Translations under genes and position numbers: made by a program
In this document: one piece after another, positions 51,732 to 59,742 of the stretch
Numbering within the stretch: the first letter of the stretch is position 1
Layout: every line of letters begins with the position of its first letter
From: Azotosporobacter soli
GTDB taxonomy: Bacteria > Bacillota > Negativicutes > SG130
DNA length: 64,000 nucleotides
Direction: 5' to 3'
NCBI RefSeq assembly: GCF_030542965.1
Contig: NZ_JAUAOA010000008.1
Coordinates: 62,001 to 126,000 of the forward strand
The notes under the pieces: model-generated
The model's input: the letters and a program-made list of their open reading frames with translations, nothing else
Database searches by the model: none
What the model was told of the DNA's origin: nothing

Positions 51732-52346
51732 ATGGTTAAAAAAATTCTTCTAGGCGCATTGATTGTGTTGTTTTCGAGCGTGTCGCTTTGTGCTGCAAAT
51801 TCTGGCGATTTACAGAGTGCAAATCAAATGCCGGATTTTGCCAAGACGGCAAAATTCACAGCGGATTACTATATCAATACATTGCAGTTAGAAGGCCATA
51901 TCGAAGGCGGATATTTTAAAGAACTGTACAAAAATAGTCAAACGGTTTTAGCGAATAAAAGCGATGAAAAACGAGCTCTTTCCTCGACAATCTACTATCT
52001 CTTAAAATCAGGTGGGGTATCGAAGTTTCATAAATTAAAGTCGGATGAAATTTGGTTTTTTCATGATGGTTCACCGCTACTTATCCATATGATCGATTCG
52101 GCAGGTGTATTGCGCAGCGTGAAACTCGGCCTTGACGTGGCGAACGGTCAACTGCCGCAAGTCCTGGTTCCGGCGGGAACTATTTTTGGCGCTGAAGTGG
52201 CGGAAAAGGATTCTTTTGGCCTTGTCAGCTGTATGGTCTCGCCTGGTTTTGATTATAAGGATTTCCAATTGTGCAGCTACCAGGAACTGGCAGAAAAATA
52301 TCCGAAATATCTCGATCTGATTAAGCGTTTGAGCGCCGCAAAGTAA
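51732..52346 (+). CDS. Exported cupin (Cupin_5/DUF985) protein
   Basis: The 204-residue product has a signal peptide (about 1-21) before a full Cupin_5 domain: LEGHIEGGYFKELYKN, STIYYLL, SKFHKLKSDEIWFFHDGSPL, LVPAGTIFGAEV, MVSPGFDYKDFQL. Most members are cytoplasmic and uncharacterised; an exported copy is unusual. AAAGGTGAG precedes ATG. It stands alone. Confidence 0.82.
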   Translation: MVKKILLGALIVLFSSVSLCAANSGDLQSANQMPDFAKTAKFTADYYINTLQLEGHIEGGYFKELYKNSQTVLANKSDEKRALSSTIYYLLKSGGVSKFHKLKSDEIWFFHDGSPLLIHMIDSAGVLRSVKLGLDVANGQLPQVLVPAGTIFGAEVAEKDSFGLVSCMVSPGFDYKDFQLCSYQELAEKYPKYLDLIKRLSAAK

Positions 52347-52483
52347 GAATGACAGATAAAGCGGACAAAATCACAATGCGAAGAAGAAGCGCGAGTGTTT
52401 TTGTAATGATGCAATAAACTTATGGGTGAAACGGAAGGTTACAAATTGATAGAAAAAATGCCGAAGAGGGATATAAAGTGTAC

Positions 52484-52512
52484 TTGACGCTTGCTTTGCA
52501 AGATGATAAGAT
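52484..52512 (+). promoter_or_regulatory. Promoter of the polar amino-acid ABC operon
   Basis: TTGACG, 17 bases, TAAGAT; predicted transcript start near 52519. Confidence 0.6.
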
Positions 52513-52534
52513 GAGAAAAATTAAATATCCTGCA

Positions 52535-52595
52535 TTAACTGATCAGATGACTGAAGGTTAAATCGGGTCCAAACGGACTTGATTTAACCTTTTTT
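52535..52595 (+). promoter_or_regulatory. Candidate attenuator in the ABC operon leader
   Basis: AAGGTTAAATC (52554-52564) pairs with GATTTAACCTT (52581-52591) around a GTCC/GGAC stem, then a T run. The 5' arm can alternatively pair through GTTAA with TTAAC at 52535-52539, with an inner CAG/CTG stem. The remaining 100-base leader before the gene has no further strong hairpin. Confidence 0.6.
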
Positions 52596-52692
52596 ATGTC
52601 TGATGATTTGTTGCAGGGACGTCTGTTTGCATGAAGACGGAGCAGGGAGGGATAAAGGCTACGGCAAAATCGAGAGATGAGGTGGAAATAAA

Positions 52693-53571
52693 ATGGAAAA
52701 GAGGAAAGCGAACATGAAGAAAAAGATGGTTAAATTGGCAGTAACCGGGCTGATCGCAGTTATGGCTGCAACGATATTTGCCGGTTGCAGTTCGACGAAA
52801 ACAGATGCTTCAACGGCAAAAACAAGAAAAGTCAAAGTTGCCTATGATCAGGCTTCAAAACCGATTTCCTATAAAGACGACAAGGGACATGCAACTGGTT
52901 ATGATGTAGAAGTCATGAAGTTGGTGGCTAAAGCATTGCCGCAATATGAATTCGAATTTGTGGGAACGACCAGTGATGATTTGTTGCTTGGTGTTGAACA
53001 GGGCAAATACCAGGTTGGGATTAAGAATGCGTTTTGGACGCAAGAACGGACCAAAAAATTTGTCTTTCCCAAGGAGTTTATCGGTCTGAGCAGCGCCGGC
53101 CTGGTGTTAAAGAAAGAGAATGAAAAAATCAAGAGCTTAGCGGATTTTGCTTCGGCTGGCTTTACATTAGCGCCGATTGCGGCCAACAATGCACAATATA
53201 CGATTATTGATGAATACAATAAAAAGAATGCGAACAATCCGGTGAAACTGCAGGCTGGCGATTCGTTTACCGTCGATGTGGTGAAATGGGTGAATGAAGG
53301 ACGTGTAAACGGCGGCGTTATTATTGAAGGCGTTTTTGACAATCAGGTAAAAGCAGAAAAAGGCATCTATCATAACCTGGCTAATGATGTTGTTTACAAT
53401 GAATTTGCCGTCATTAAGACCTGGCCGTTGTTCAATAAGAATGAAGAAGAGTTTGCAGATGCCTATGATAAGGCTATCAAACAGTTGAAAGCGGAGAAGA
53501 AAACAAATGAACTCAGCAAACAGTTTTACGGCAGAGATCTGTTTGAGGTGTTGGACAAAGTAGAGCGCTAA
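52693..53571 (+). CDS. Polar amino-acid-type ABC substrate-binding lipoprotein
   Basis: Lipobox FAGCSS (Cys about 30). The mature part is a family 3 binding protein (KVKVAYDQASKPISYKDDKGHATGYDVEVMKLVA, VGTTSDDLLLGVEQGKYQVGIKNAFWTQER). Relatives bind cystine, glutamine and other polar amino acids; the ligand here is not evident. GAGGTGG is 7 bases before ATG 52693. It begins an operon with two permeases, an ATPase and a UroD-type methyltransferase. Confidence 0.88.
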   Translation: MEKRKANMKKKMVKLAVTGLIAVMAATIFAGCSSTKTDASTAKTRKVKVAYDQASKPISYKDDKGHATGYDVEVMKLVAKALPQYEFEFVGTTSDDLLLGVEQGKYQVGIKNAFWTQERTKKFVFPKEFIGLSSAGLVLKKENEKIKSLADFASAGFTLAPIAANNAQYTIIDEYNKKNANNPVKLQAGDSFTVDVVKWVNEGRVNGGVIIEGVFDNQVKAEKGIYHNLANDVVYNEFAVIKTWPLFNKNEEEFADAYDKAIKQLKAEKKTNELSKQFYGRDLFEVLDKVER

Positions 53572-53575
53572 GAGA

Positions 53576-54301
53576 GTGGGGCTGAACTACGCGATGGAAA
53601 AATATTTCGATGCGGCATATATCATTGAGGCCATACCGGTGTTAGTGCCGTATTTGCAAGTGACGTTCCTGGTCACTGCATTGTCGGTATTGTTTGGTAC
53701 GGCGGCAGGTTTTGTCCTGGCGGCTGCGAAAATCGGAAAAAATCCGGCTGCAAAAGCGGCGGCAGCGGCTTATACGACAGCGCTGCGCTGCACGCCGTCC
53801 ATTGTGTTGCTGTTTCTGACGTATTACGGTATTCCGGCACTTGCAGCCGGGATTGGCATCGATCTGGGCGATGTAGACAAGCTGATCTTTATCGTGATTA
53901 CCTTTTCGCTGCAATTTGCGGCAGCCATGTGTGAGGTGATCCGAACGGCCTATGGCGCAGTTGACAAGGGACAATTTGAAGCGGGCGTGAGCGTCGGACT
54001 CAGCAATCTGCAAGCCTATCGGACGATTGTTTTACCGCAAGCGTTTTTCATCGCGTTGCCGAACATCGGCAATTCATTTCTGGCTTTGATTAAAGAAGGC
54101 TCTCTGGCCTATACGATAGGCTTGATCGACGTTATGGGAGAAGCGAATCTGATTATTGCAGGCAATTATAATGCGCATGCGTTGGAAACATATTTAGGCT
54201 TGTCGATTATTTATTGGTTAGTTTCATTGCTTGCAGAGCATTTTTTCGCCAAGGTGGAAACCAGGTTGAGCAAGGGAACACAAGTGGCTAAGGCGGGATA
54301 G
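53576..54301 (+). CDS. Polar amino-acid ABC permease 1
   Basis: The 241-residue HisM/TcyB-type permease has five membrane segments and the conserved loop VDKGQFEAGVSVGLSNLQAYRTIVLPQAFFIALP. It pairs with the permease 12 bases downstream to make a heterodimer. GTG 53576 begins 4 bases after the binding-protein stop; ATG 53594 is an alternative start, and neither ribosome binding site is strong. Confidence 0.87.
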   Translation: MGLNYAMEKYFDAAYIIEAIPVLVPYLQVTFLVTALSVLFGTAAGFVLAAAKIGKNPAAKAAAAAYTTALRCTPSIVLLFLTYYGIPALAAGIGIDLGDVDKLIFIVITFSLQFAAAMCEVIRTAYGAVDKGQFEAGVSVGLSNLQAYRTIVLPQAFFIALPNIGNSFLALIKEGSLAYTIGLIDVMGEANLIIAGNYNAHALETYLGLSIIYWLVSLLAEHFFAKVETRLSKGTQVAKAG

Positions 54302-54313
54302 GAAGGTGACGCA

Positions 54314-55018
54314 ATGCTGGATTACAATTTTTTAATGGATACTTTTTTTATTGCGTTGGCTGGAGCGCCGACCGCAATGCTCGTTACAACGGTAGCCTTG
54401 TTAATTGCGATTCCCGCAGGTTTTGCTTTGGCATTGACTCGAACGAATCGCGTGCCGATTTTCAATCAACTGGCGCAGTTGTATATTTCTTTTGTCCGAG
54501 GCACGCCGATGATCGTACAAATTTTTATCATTTATAACAGTGTTCCGACGCTGGTGGCTGCAATACTGACCGAAGCAAACATTGACATGGCCGTTTATGA
54601 TGTAAACCCTATTTGGTATGCTTTTATCGTCTTTTCGTTAAATAGCATTGCGACATTGGCTGAGGTCTTCCGATCGGCCCTAAGCAGTGTTTGCAAGAGC
54701 CAGCTGGAAGCAGCGCAATCCGTGGGGTTGACGAAAATACAGGCATACCGGGAAATTATGATTCCTCAATTGCTGGTGGTGGCACTGCCTAACATTTGCA
54801 CCGTCACCACCAATTTGATCAAAGGAACATCACTCGGCTATGCGATGTCGCTGAAGGAAATCACGTTAAGGGCTAAAGTTGCCGCTAATGTAGGCTATAA
54901 CTATGTGGAAGCATACATTGATATTTTTCTGGTCTATCTGATTCTATGCAGTTTGGTGGAATACGGTTTCAAACTTTATGAGAATCGACTGACTGCTTAT
55001 AAGTATACGAATGCATAG
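54314..55018 (+). CDS. Polar amino-acid ABC permease 2
   Basis: The 234-residue second permease of the heterodimer has RGTPMIVQIFIIYNSVP and the loop SVCKSQLEAAQSVGLTKIQAYREIMIPQ. GGAAGGTGA precedes the ATG. Confidence 0.87.
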   Translation: MLDYNFLMDTFFIALAGAPTAMLVTTVALLIAIPAGFALALTRTNRVPIFNQLAQLYISFVRGTPMIVQIFIIYNSVPTLVAAILTEANIDMAVYDVNPIWYAFIVFSLNSIATLAEVFRSALSSVCKSQLEAAQSVGLTKIQAYREIMIPQLLVVALPNICTVTTNLIKGTSLGYAMSLKEITLRAKVAANVGYNYVEAYIDIFLVYLILCSLVEYGFKLYENRLTAYKYTNA

Positions 55019-55036
55019 GAAATAGGGGCGATTACA

Positions 55037-55789
55037 ATGTTGGAAATTACAAATATACATAAAAGATTTGGCAGCAGTGACGTGTTAAAAGGCGTGGATT
55101 TAAAAATCGAAAAGGGCGATGTCGTCGTCGTTCTCGGTCCCAGTGGATCAGGTAAGACTACATTATTGCGTTGCATTAACTTTTTGGAAAAAGCGGATGC
55201 TGGTCATGGCAGATTTGGCTCAGTTGACGTGAGTTTGAAAACGGCATCGAAAAAACAAATTCATGAAATCAGGCAAAAAGTGGCTTTCGTATTTCAAAAC
55301 TACAATTTGTTTAATAATAAGACGGCATTGGAAAATGTGACGCTGGGGTTGACGGTGGGACGGAAGATGGCGCAGGCGGATGCCGATGCAATTGCAAAGA
55401 AAGCGTTAGATAAGGTAGGTTTGTCGGAAAAATATGAAGCATATCCCAGCCAACTGTCGGGCGGGCAGCAACAGCGGGTAGGCATTGCCAGAGCGGTGGC
55501 GCTTAACCCGGAGATCATATTGTTCGACGAACCGACCTCGGCGCTCGATCCGGAATTGATCGGCGAAGTTCTTGGCGTGATGAAAAAAATCGCGCGGGAA
55601 GGAACGACGATGCTGGTTGTCACACATGAAATGTCATTTGCCCAAGATGTGGCCAACCGGGTTATATTCATGGCTGACGGCGTCATTGTTGAAGAAGGGA
55701 CGCCGCAAGAACTGTTTCGCGCGCCGAGCGAAGAACGTACCAAACAATTTTTGCGGCGCGTCATACCGGAATTCAGTTATTCGATTTAA
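55037..55789 (+). CDS. Polar amino-acid ABC ATPase
   Basis: The 250-residue ATPase has Walker [11 protein letters not shown]-loop [17 protein letters not shown], signature [14 protein letters not shown], Walker [15 protein letters not shown] and VTHEMSFA, typical of the GlnQ/TcyN class. Ends 34 bases before the UroD-type methyltransferase start. Confidence 0.9.
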   Translation: MLEITNIHKRFGSSDVLKGVDLKIEKGDVVVVLGPSGSGKTTLLRCINFLEKADAGHGRFGSVDVSLKTASKKQIHEIRQKVAFVFQNYNLFNNKTALENVTLGLTVGRKMAQADADAIAKKALDKVGLSEKYEAYPSQLSGGQQQRVGIARAVALNPEIILFDEPTSALDPELIGEVLGVMKKIAREGTTMLVVTHEMSFAQDVANRVIFMADGVIVEEGTPQELFRAPSEERTKQFLRRVIPEFSYSI

Positions 55790-55823
55790 AAAGAGCGAGG
55801 ATTGTATGATGAGGGGGAGAAAT

Positions 55824-56804
55824 ATGTTAAAGAGAGAACGGCTTCTTAACGCATTCAATAATAAAGAGGTAGATCGCGTACCGGTAGGTTTTTGGTTTCA
55901 TTTTTTAAAGGAAGAAGAGTTTTATCAAGGGTTGGAACAAAGGGATCTGATTGAAAAAAACATTGCGGCACACAAAGCATTCATTGAAGCGACCGATCCG
56001 GATTTTGTTAAAATTATGAGCGACGGCTATTTTCTCTATCCAAGCAAAGTATATCCAACTTTGCACAGCGCAGCGGATTTGCGCAAGCTGACGCCTCTTG
56101 GGAAAGATCATCCATGGATACAGGGGCAGGTGCGACTGGCAAAGACGGTGGTTGGTTTTTTGAACGACACAAGCGCATTTTACAATATCTTTGCACCGAG
56201 CACCTTGCTGCGCTTTGCAATCGGCAATGAAAAATTCATTGAATATTTCAGACAGGATGCCGCTGCCGTTGCTGATGCGCTGGAAATCATTGCGCAGGAT
56301 GTTGCGACATTGTCGGAACTGATCGTTACGGAGGCCGGAGCGGAAGGAATTTATCTCAGTGTGCAAAATCCGGAAAATGGAAAGATAAGTTATGAAGAAT
56401 ACCGTCGATATATCACGCCAAGTGAACGCAGCGTACTGAGTCGCGCTAATGCCGTGAGCGAAAACAATATTTTACATTGCTGCGGTTACGCTGGCAATAA
56501 AAACGATCTTACGATTTGGCAAGACTATGAGGCCAAAGCGGTAAACTGGGCTGTGACGATTGAAAATCTTGATCTGACAGAAGGGAAAAAACTATTTGCG
56601 GACAAAGCCGTCATTGGCGGATTCGATAATCGTCCCGGCAAATTGCTGCATTCTGGAACTAAAGAGGAGATTGAATCTTTTGCGGAGACGATCATTACAA
56701 AAGCGGGCAAGATCGGCGTCATTATCGGCGCGGATTGCACTGTGCCCAGCGATATTGAGTTGACTCGATTGCAATGGGTAAAAGATAAGGTTGCGGTTCT
56801 ATAA
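55824..56804 (+). CDS. UroD-type (MtaA/CmuA family) methyltransferase
   Basis: The 326-residue TIM-barrel protein is related to uroporphyrinogen decarboxylase. It has RLLNAFNNKEVDRVPVGFW at the start, the zinc-site motif HCCG (ILHCCGYAG) and the late Cys in GADCTVPSD, so the His-Cys-Cys set used to activate a thiol or methyl acceptor is complete. It sits in the ABC importer operon, suggesting that the imported compound is a methyl donor; this is inference. ATG 55824 follows GAGGGGGAG. Confidence 0.8.
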   Translation: MLKRERLLNAFNNKEVDRVPVGFWFHFLKEEEFYQGLEQRDLIEKNIAAHKAFIEATDPDFVKIMSDGYFLYPSKVYPTLHSAADLRKLTPLGKDHPWIQGQVRLAKTVVGFLNDTSAFYNIFAPSTLLRFAIGNEKFIEYFRQDAAAVADALEIIAQDVATLSELIVTEAGAEGIYLSVQNPENGKISYEEYRRYITPSERSVLSRANAVSENNILHCCGYAGNKNDLTIWQDYEAKAVNWAVTIENLDLTEGKKLFADKAVIGGFDNRPGKLLHSGTKEEIESFAETIITKAGKIGVIIGADCTVPSDIELTRLQWVKDKVAVL

Positions 56805-56830
56805 GGTTGCGTCAAAAGGTAAGACGAAGA

Positions 56831-56866
56831 AGCCTGTCAGCGAGCGCTGGCAGGCCTTTCTTTTTT
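56831..56866 (+). terminator. Terminator of the ABC-methyltransferase operon
   Basis: AGCCTGTCAGC pairs with GCTGGCAGGC(C), then TTTCTTTTTT. Confidence 0.75.
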
Positions 56867-56969
56867 AGATAAGGGCAGTCGATTGAATTTATCGTTTGGC
56901 AAATAAAGGGGTTTTTGCAGTGTGGGAGAAGTAAATAACTAAAGAAGAGTGACGAAAGGGGTTGGCATA

Positions 56970-57398
56970 ATGGCTGTGAAAAAAATCGTCTTGGCCTTTG
57001 AAGGTTCGGAGGACAGCAAGAAGGCACTGGATTGGACGATGGAATTCGTCGGGCAAAGTGCGATGGAGCTCCATATCGTAACGGTACAAGAAGCGAGCGG
57101 CGTAGTAGCTCTGGAAGCGGACTATCAAGTTATTGACATGGATAAGATACGCGGCGAATGGCTGAAACAATTGAACGAAATGAGCAAAACTCTTTGCGAC
57201 GGCCGATCCTGCACGATTCGCAATCGCGTTTTAGAAGGAGATGCGGCGGAAGAACTGATTCGCTATGCCAAAGAAGTGCAAGCCGACATGCTGATTTGCG
57301 GCAGCCGCGGCTTAGGAAACTTTGCCTCGCTGTTGCTTGGCAGCGTGGCGCACAAGTTGGTGACCTATGCGCCTTGCCCGGTGATGGTGATAAAATAG
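56970..57398 (+). CDS. Universal stress protein (UspA family)
   Basis: The 142-residue single Usp domain has VLAFEGSEDSKKALDW at the start and the ATP-binding motif GSRGLGNFASLLLGSVAHKLVTYAPCPVMVI (G-2x-G-9x-G-S form). ATG 56970 follows AAAGGGG. It is a single-gene unit with its own terminator. Confidence 0.88.
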   Translation: MAVKKIVLAFEGSEDSKKALDWTMEFVGQSAMELHIVTVQEASGVVALEADYQVIDMDKIRGEWLKQLNEMSKTLCDGRSCTIRNRVLEGDAAEELIRYAKEVQADMLICGSRGLGNFASLLLGSVAHKLVTYAPCPVMVIK

Positions 57399-57432
57399 AG
57401 CAGGTGGTTCAATAACAAGTAGAGTGAAGAAG

Positions 57433-57462
57433 TAAGACGACGGACAAAATGCCGTTGTCTTA
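57433..57462 (+). terminator. Terminator after the Usp gene
   Basis: TAAGACGACGG pairs with CCGTTGTCTTA (one mismatch), then TTTTTA. Confidence 0.7.
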
Positions 57463-57474
57463 TTTTTATGCGTA

Positions 57475-57531
57475 AATACTTACATTTCTATTTTTTTCAC
57501 AAATAAAGTGCGCGCAGTACTTACTTTTTAT
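57475..57531. promoter_or_regulatory. Direct repeats upstream of the GAPDH gene
   Basis: TACTTACATTT and TACTTACTTTT, about 45 bases apart, lie upstream of a TATACT box. They could be operator half-sites; no regulator is identified. Confidence 0.3.
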
Positions 57532-57618
57532 CTTAAATTGGATTATACTATAACTCGAATGTAACGCTTTATATTCTAATTGCGCTACGCGATATCATTA
57601 GAGAAATGAGGAGAAATA

Positions 57619-58662
57619 ATGAAAACGAAAGTAGCAATCAATGGATTGGGCCGCATTGGCCGGATGTGTCTTAGGGCTTCGTTAGAAAACGAAAATTTAG
57701 AAGTGGTGGCCATCAACGGCACGACCAGCGCCGAAACAGCCGCGCATCTGCTGAAATATGATTCGGTGCATGGTAAATTAGCGCAATGCATCGAAGCAAC
57801 GGAGCGGGAAATCAGGATTGACGGGCGTTCAATCACCTATCTGTCGGATCGCAATCCTGCCAATCTTCCTTGGGGAAAGCTTGGCGTTGACGTCGTCATT
57901 GAGGCGACCGGCAAGTTTAATTCCGGTAAGGAGTGCGACGTACATATTAAAAATGGCGCTAAAAAAGTCGTCATTACCGCGCCGGCCAAAGACCAGATTC
58001 CCACCCTTGTTATGGGCGTTAACGAATCAATCTATAACCCTACATTGCATCATGTGGTGTCAAACGCTTCTTGTACGACCAATTGTCTTGCGCCGGTTGT
58101 AAAGGTATTGCATGATCATTTTGGCATCGTCAACGGATTAATGTCGACCGTGCATGCCTTTACCACAGATCAGCGCAGTTTGGATAACAGTCATAAAGAT
58201 CCGCGTCGTTCACGCAGTTGCGTGCAGTCAATCGTGCCGACGACGACGGGCGCTGCAAAAGCAATCGGTCTCGTGATCCCTGAGTTGAAAGGAAAACTTA
58301 ACGGAATTTCACTGCGGGTTCCTGTGGTGAATGTTTCATTAACCGACCTGGTTGTAGAGCTGCAGAAAGACATTACGGCTGAACAGGTAAACCGGGTTTT
58401 GGCGGATGCTGCGAAGGGGCCGCTAAAGGGAATTCTGTCCTATTGCGATAAAGCGCTTGTCTCGGTTGACTTTCTTGGCGATCCGCACTCTTCAATCGTT
58501 GACGGATTGTCCACTATGGTCATTGACGAACGTAAAGTAAAGGTTCTTGCTTGGTATGACAACGAATGGGGCTATTCCTGTCGCGTCATTGACTTGGTCA
58601 ATTACATCGGCGAACGTTTGAAGCAGGGCGGCGATGCGGCGAAACGAAAAGCGGTGGGATAA
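57619..58662 (+). CDS. gap: Glyceraldehyde-3-phosphate dehydrogenase, GapB-like
   Basis: The 347-residue type I GAPDH has NGLGRIGRM, the catalytic SNASCTTNC and NEWGYSCRV. At the coenzyme-selecting position the NAD-specific Asp (usually VND) is Gly (INGTTSAETAAH), and the block SRSCVQSIVPTTTGAAKA is GapB-like, so NADP use and a gluconeogenic or NADPH-forming role are likely. It stands alone rather than in a pgk-tpi-pgm cluster. Confidence 0.9.
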   Translation: MKTKVAINGLGRIGRMCLRASLENENLEVVAINGTTSAETAAHLLKYDSVHGKLAQCIEATEREIRIDGRSITYLSDRNPANLPWGKLGVDVVIEATGKFNSGKECDVHIKNGAKKVVITAPAKDQIPTLVMGVNESIYNPTLHHVVSNASCTTNCLAPVVKVLHDHFGIVNGLMSTVHAFTTDQRSLDNSHKDPRRSRSCVQSIVPTTTGAAKAIGLVIPELKGKLNGISLRVPVVNVSLTDLVVELQKDITAEQVNRVLADAAKGPLKGILSYCDKALVSVDFLGDPHSSIVDGLSTMVIDERKVKVLAWYDNEWGYSCRVIDLVNYIGERLKQGGDAAKRKAVG

Positions 58663-58715
58663 AATAAATGAGACTGTGCAAAGAGGGGCTTTCATACCTT
58701 TTTTGTTAAAAAGAA

Positions 58716-58757
58716 AAATGGGGCCAGCAAATCAATGTGATTTGTTGGCCCCATTTT
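58716..58757 (+). terminator. 16-bp stem terminator after gap
   Basis: AAAATGGGGCCAGCAAA pairs with TTTGTTGGCCCCATTTT (one G-T). Confidence 0.85.
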
Positions 58758-58816
58758 GATGTAGGCGAATCATTTTCTAGTAGATGCGAAATAATGTATT
58801 TAATGGGAATGATTGG

Positions 58817-58846
58817 TTGACCGTTGGGCGAGATTTGTAGTACGAT
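58817..58846 (+). promoter_or_regulatory. Promoter of the corrinoid operon
   Basis: TTGACC, 18 bases, TACGAT; predicted transcript start near 58853. Confidence 0.5.
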
Positions 58847-58873
58847 AAAAGAAAAATCTGTAGGTGAACGCTG

Positions 58874-58927
58874 ATGATAAAACGTGTGCGTGAACTGACG
58901 GAAGAAAAAATAATAATAGTGAGTTAA
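58874..58927 (+). CDS. Possible leader peptide of the corrinoid operon
   Basis: ATG 58874 has TAGGTGA 8 bases upstream. The product MIKRVRELTEEKIIIVS has three consecutive ATA (Ile) codons and stops 5 bases before a terminator-like hairpin. The layout is that of an attenuator, but an Ile signal for this operon has no obvious logic, so chance is possible. Confidence 0.4.
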   Translation: MIKRVRELTEEKIIIVS

Positions 58928-58931
58928 AAAT

Positions 58932-58963
58932 AGTCGCGGTCCAATTTTTGGTCGCGACTGTTT
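58932..58963 (+). terminator. Hairpin in the corrinoid operon leader
   Basis: AGTCGCG (58932-58938) pairs with CGCGACT (58953-58959), inner CCAA/TTGG, then GTTTTG. The T run is short. It lies 118 bases before the first gene. Confidence 0.55.
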
Positions 58964-59076
58964 TGCCTGCTTTTAGCAAAAATGCGCAAATCTGTACCGT
59001 GAAGCATGATGAAGTCATCGTTTTCAACGCACAACATGCTTGGATTTCTCAAAATGAGGAGAGGGGGAGCGTTTGG

Positions 59077-59742
59077 ATGATCGAAACGGTGATAGAAGCG
59101 TATAATGAAGCCATTTTGGATACGGATCAGGAACGAGCTTTTGCGGTAATTCATCGAGCTGTTGAAAAAGGAATTTCGCCGGAAGACATTATTTTTAAAA
59201 TCGTCATTCCGTCTATTGAACTGATGACGAAGTATATTAGCGAAACAAAGGAAGCAAGCGTCGCGCAACATTTTTTGACGGCAAAGATTGCGGCAGCCGT
59301 TACGGATGAAATGCTCGACAAATTTAAACAACGACCCAAAGTCGTCGGCTGTGTCGTACTCGGAACGTCGCAAGGCGATTTTCATGGTTTGGGGAAAAAA
59401 ATTGTCGGAGGTTGCTTGAAGGCATTGATGATTCAGGTCATTGATTTGGGAGTCAATGTTGCTCCAGAAAAATTCGTTGAAGCCGCAATTGAAAATAAAG
59501 CCGAAGTTATCGGGATCGCATCGATGATGGTGCATACGGCCAGAAGTGAAAATGGCTGCAGTAAGGTTCGGCAATTAGTAAACGAATGTGGCCTTAAAGG
59601 CAGGGTAAGAATTGTTGTGGGGGGAGCGCCGTACCGCTATGACCACGATCTGTACAAAAAGGTAAAGGCGGATGCATGGGCCGAAAACGGCATAACAGCG
59701 GGCAAGATAATAACAAGGCTCATTAGGGAGGTGCAACAATGA
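59077..59742 (+). CDS. Corrinoid (B12-binding) methyltransferase protein, MtaC/MtbC-like
   Basis: The 221-residue methyl carrier has an N-terminal helical cap (VIEAYNEAILDTDQERAFAVIHRAVEKGISPEDII split around residue 20) and a Rossmann B12 domain with the lower-ligand His in GDFHGLGKKIVG, IASMMVHTARSE and VVGGAPYRYD. It shuttles a methyl group between a substrate methyltransferase and the UroD-type acceptor enzyme. ATG 59077 is 7 bases after GGGGGAG. It overlaps the next gene by 4 bases (ATGA). Confidence 0.9.
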   Translation: MIETVIEAYNEAILDTDQERAFAVIHRAVEKGISPEDIIFKIVIPSIELMTKYISETKEASVAQHFLTAKIAAAVTDEMLDKFKQRPKVVGCVVLGTSQGDFHGLGKKIVGGCLKALMIQVIDLGVNVAPEKFVEAAIENKAEVIGIASMMVHTARSENGCSKVRQLVNECGLKGRVRIVVGGAPYRYDHDLYKKVKADAWAENGITAGKIITRLIREVQQ

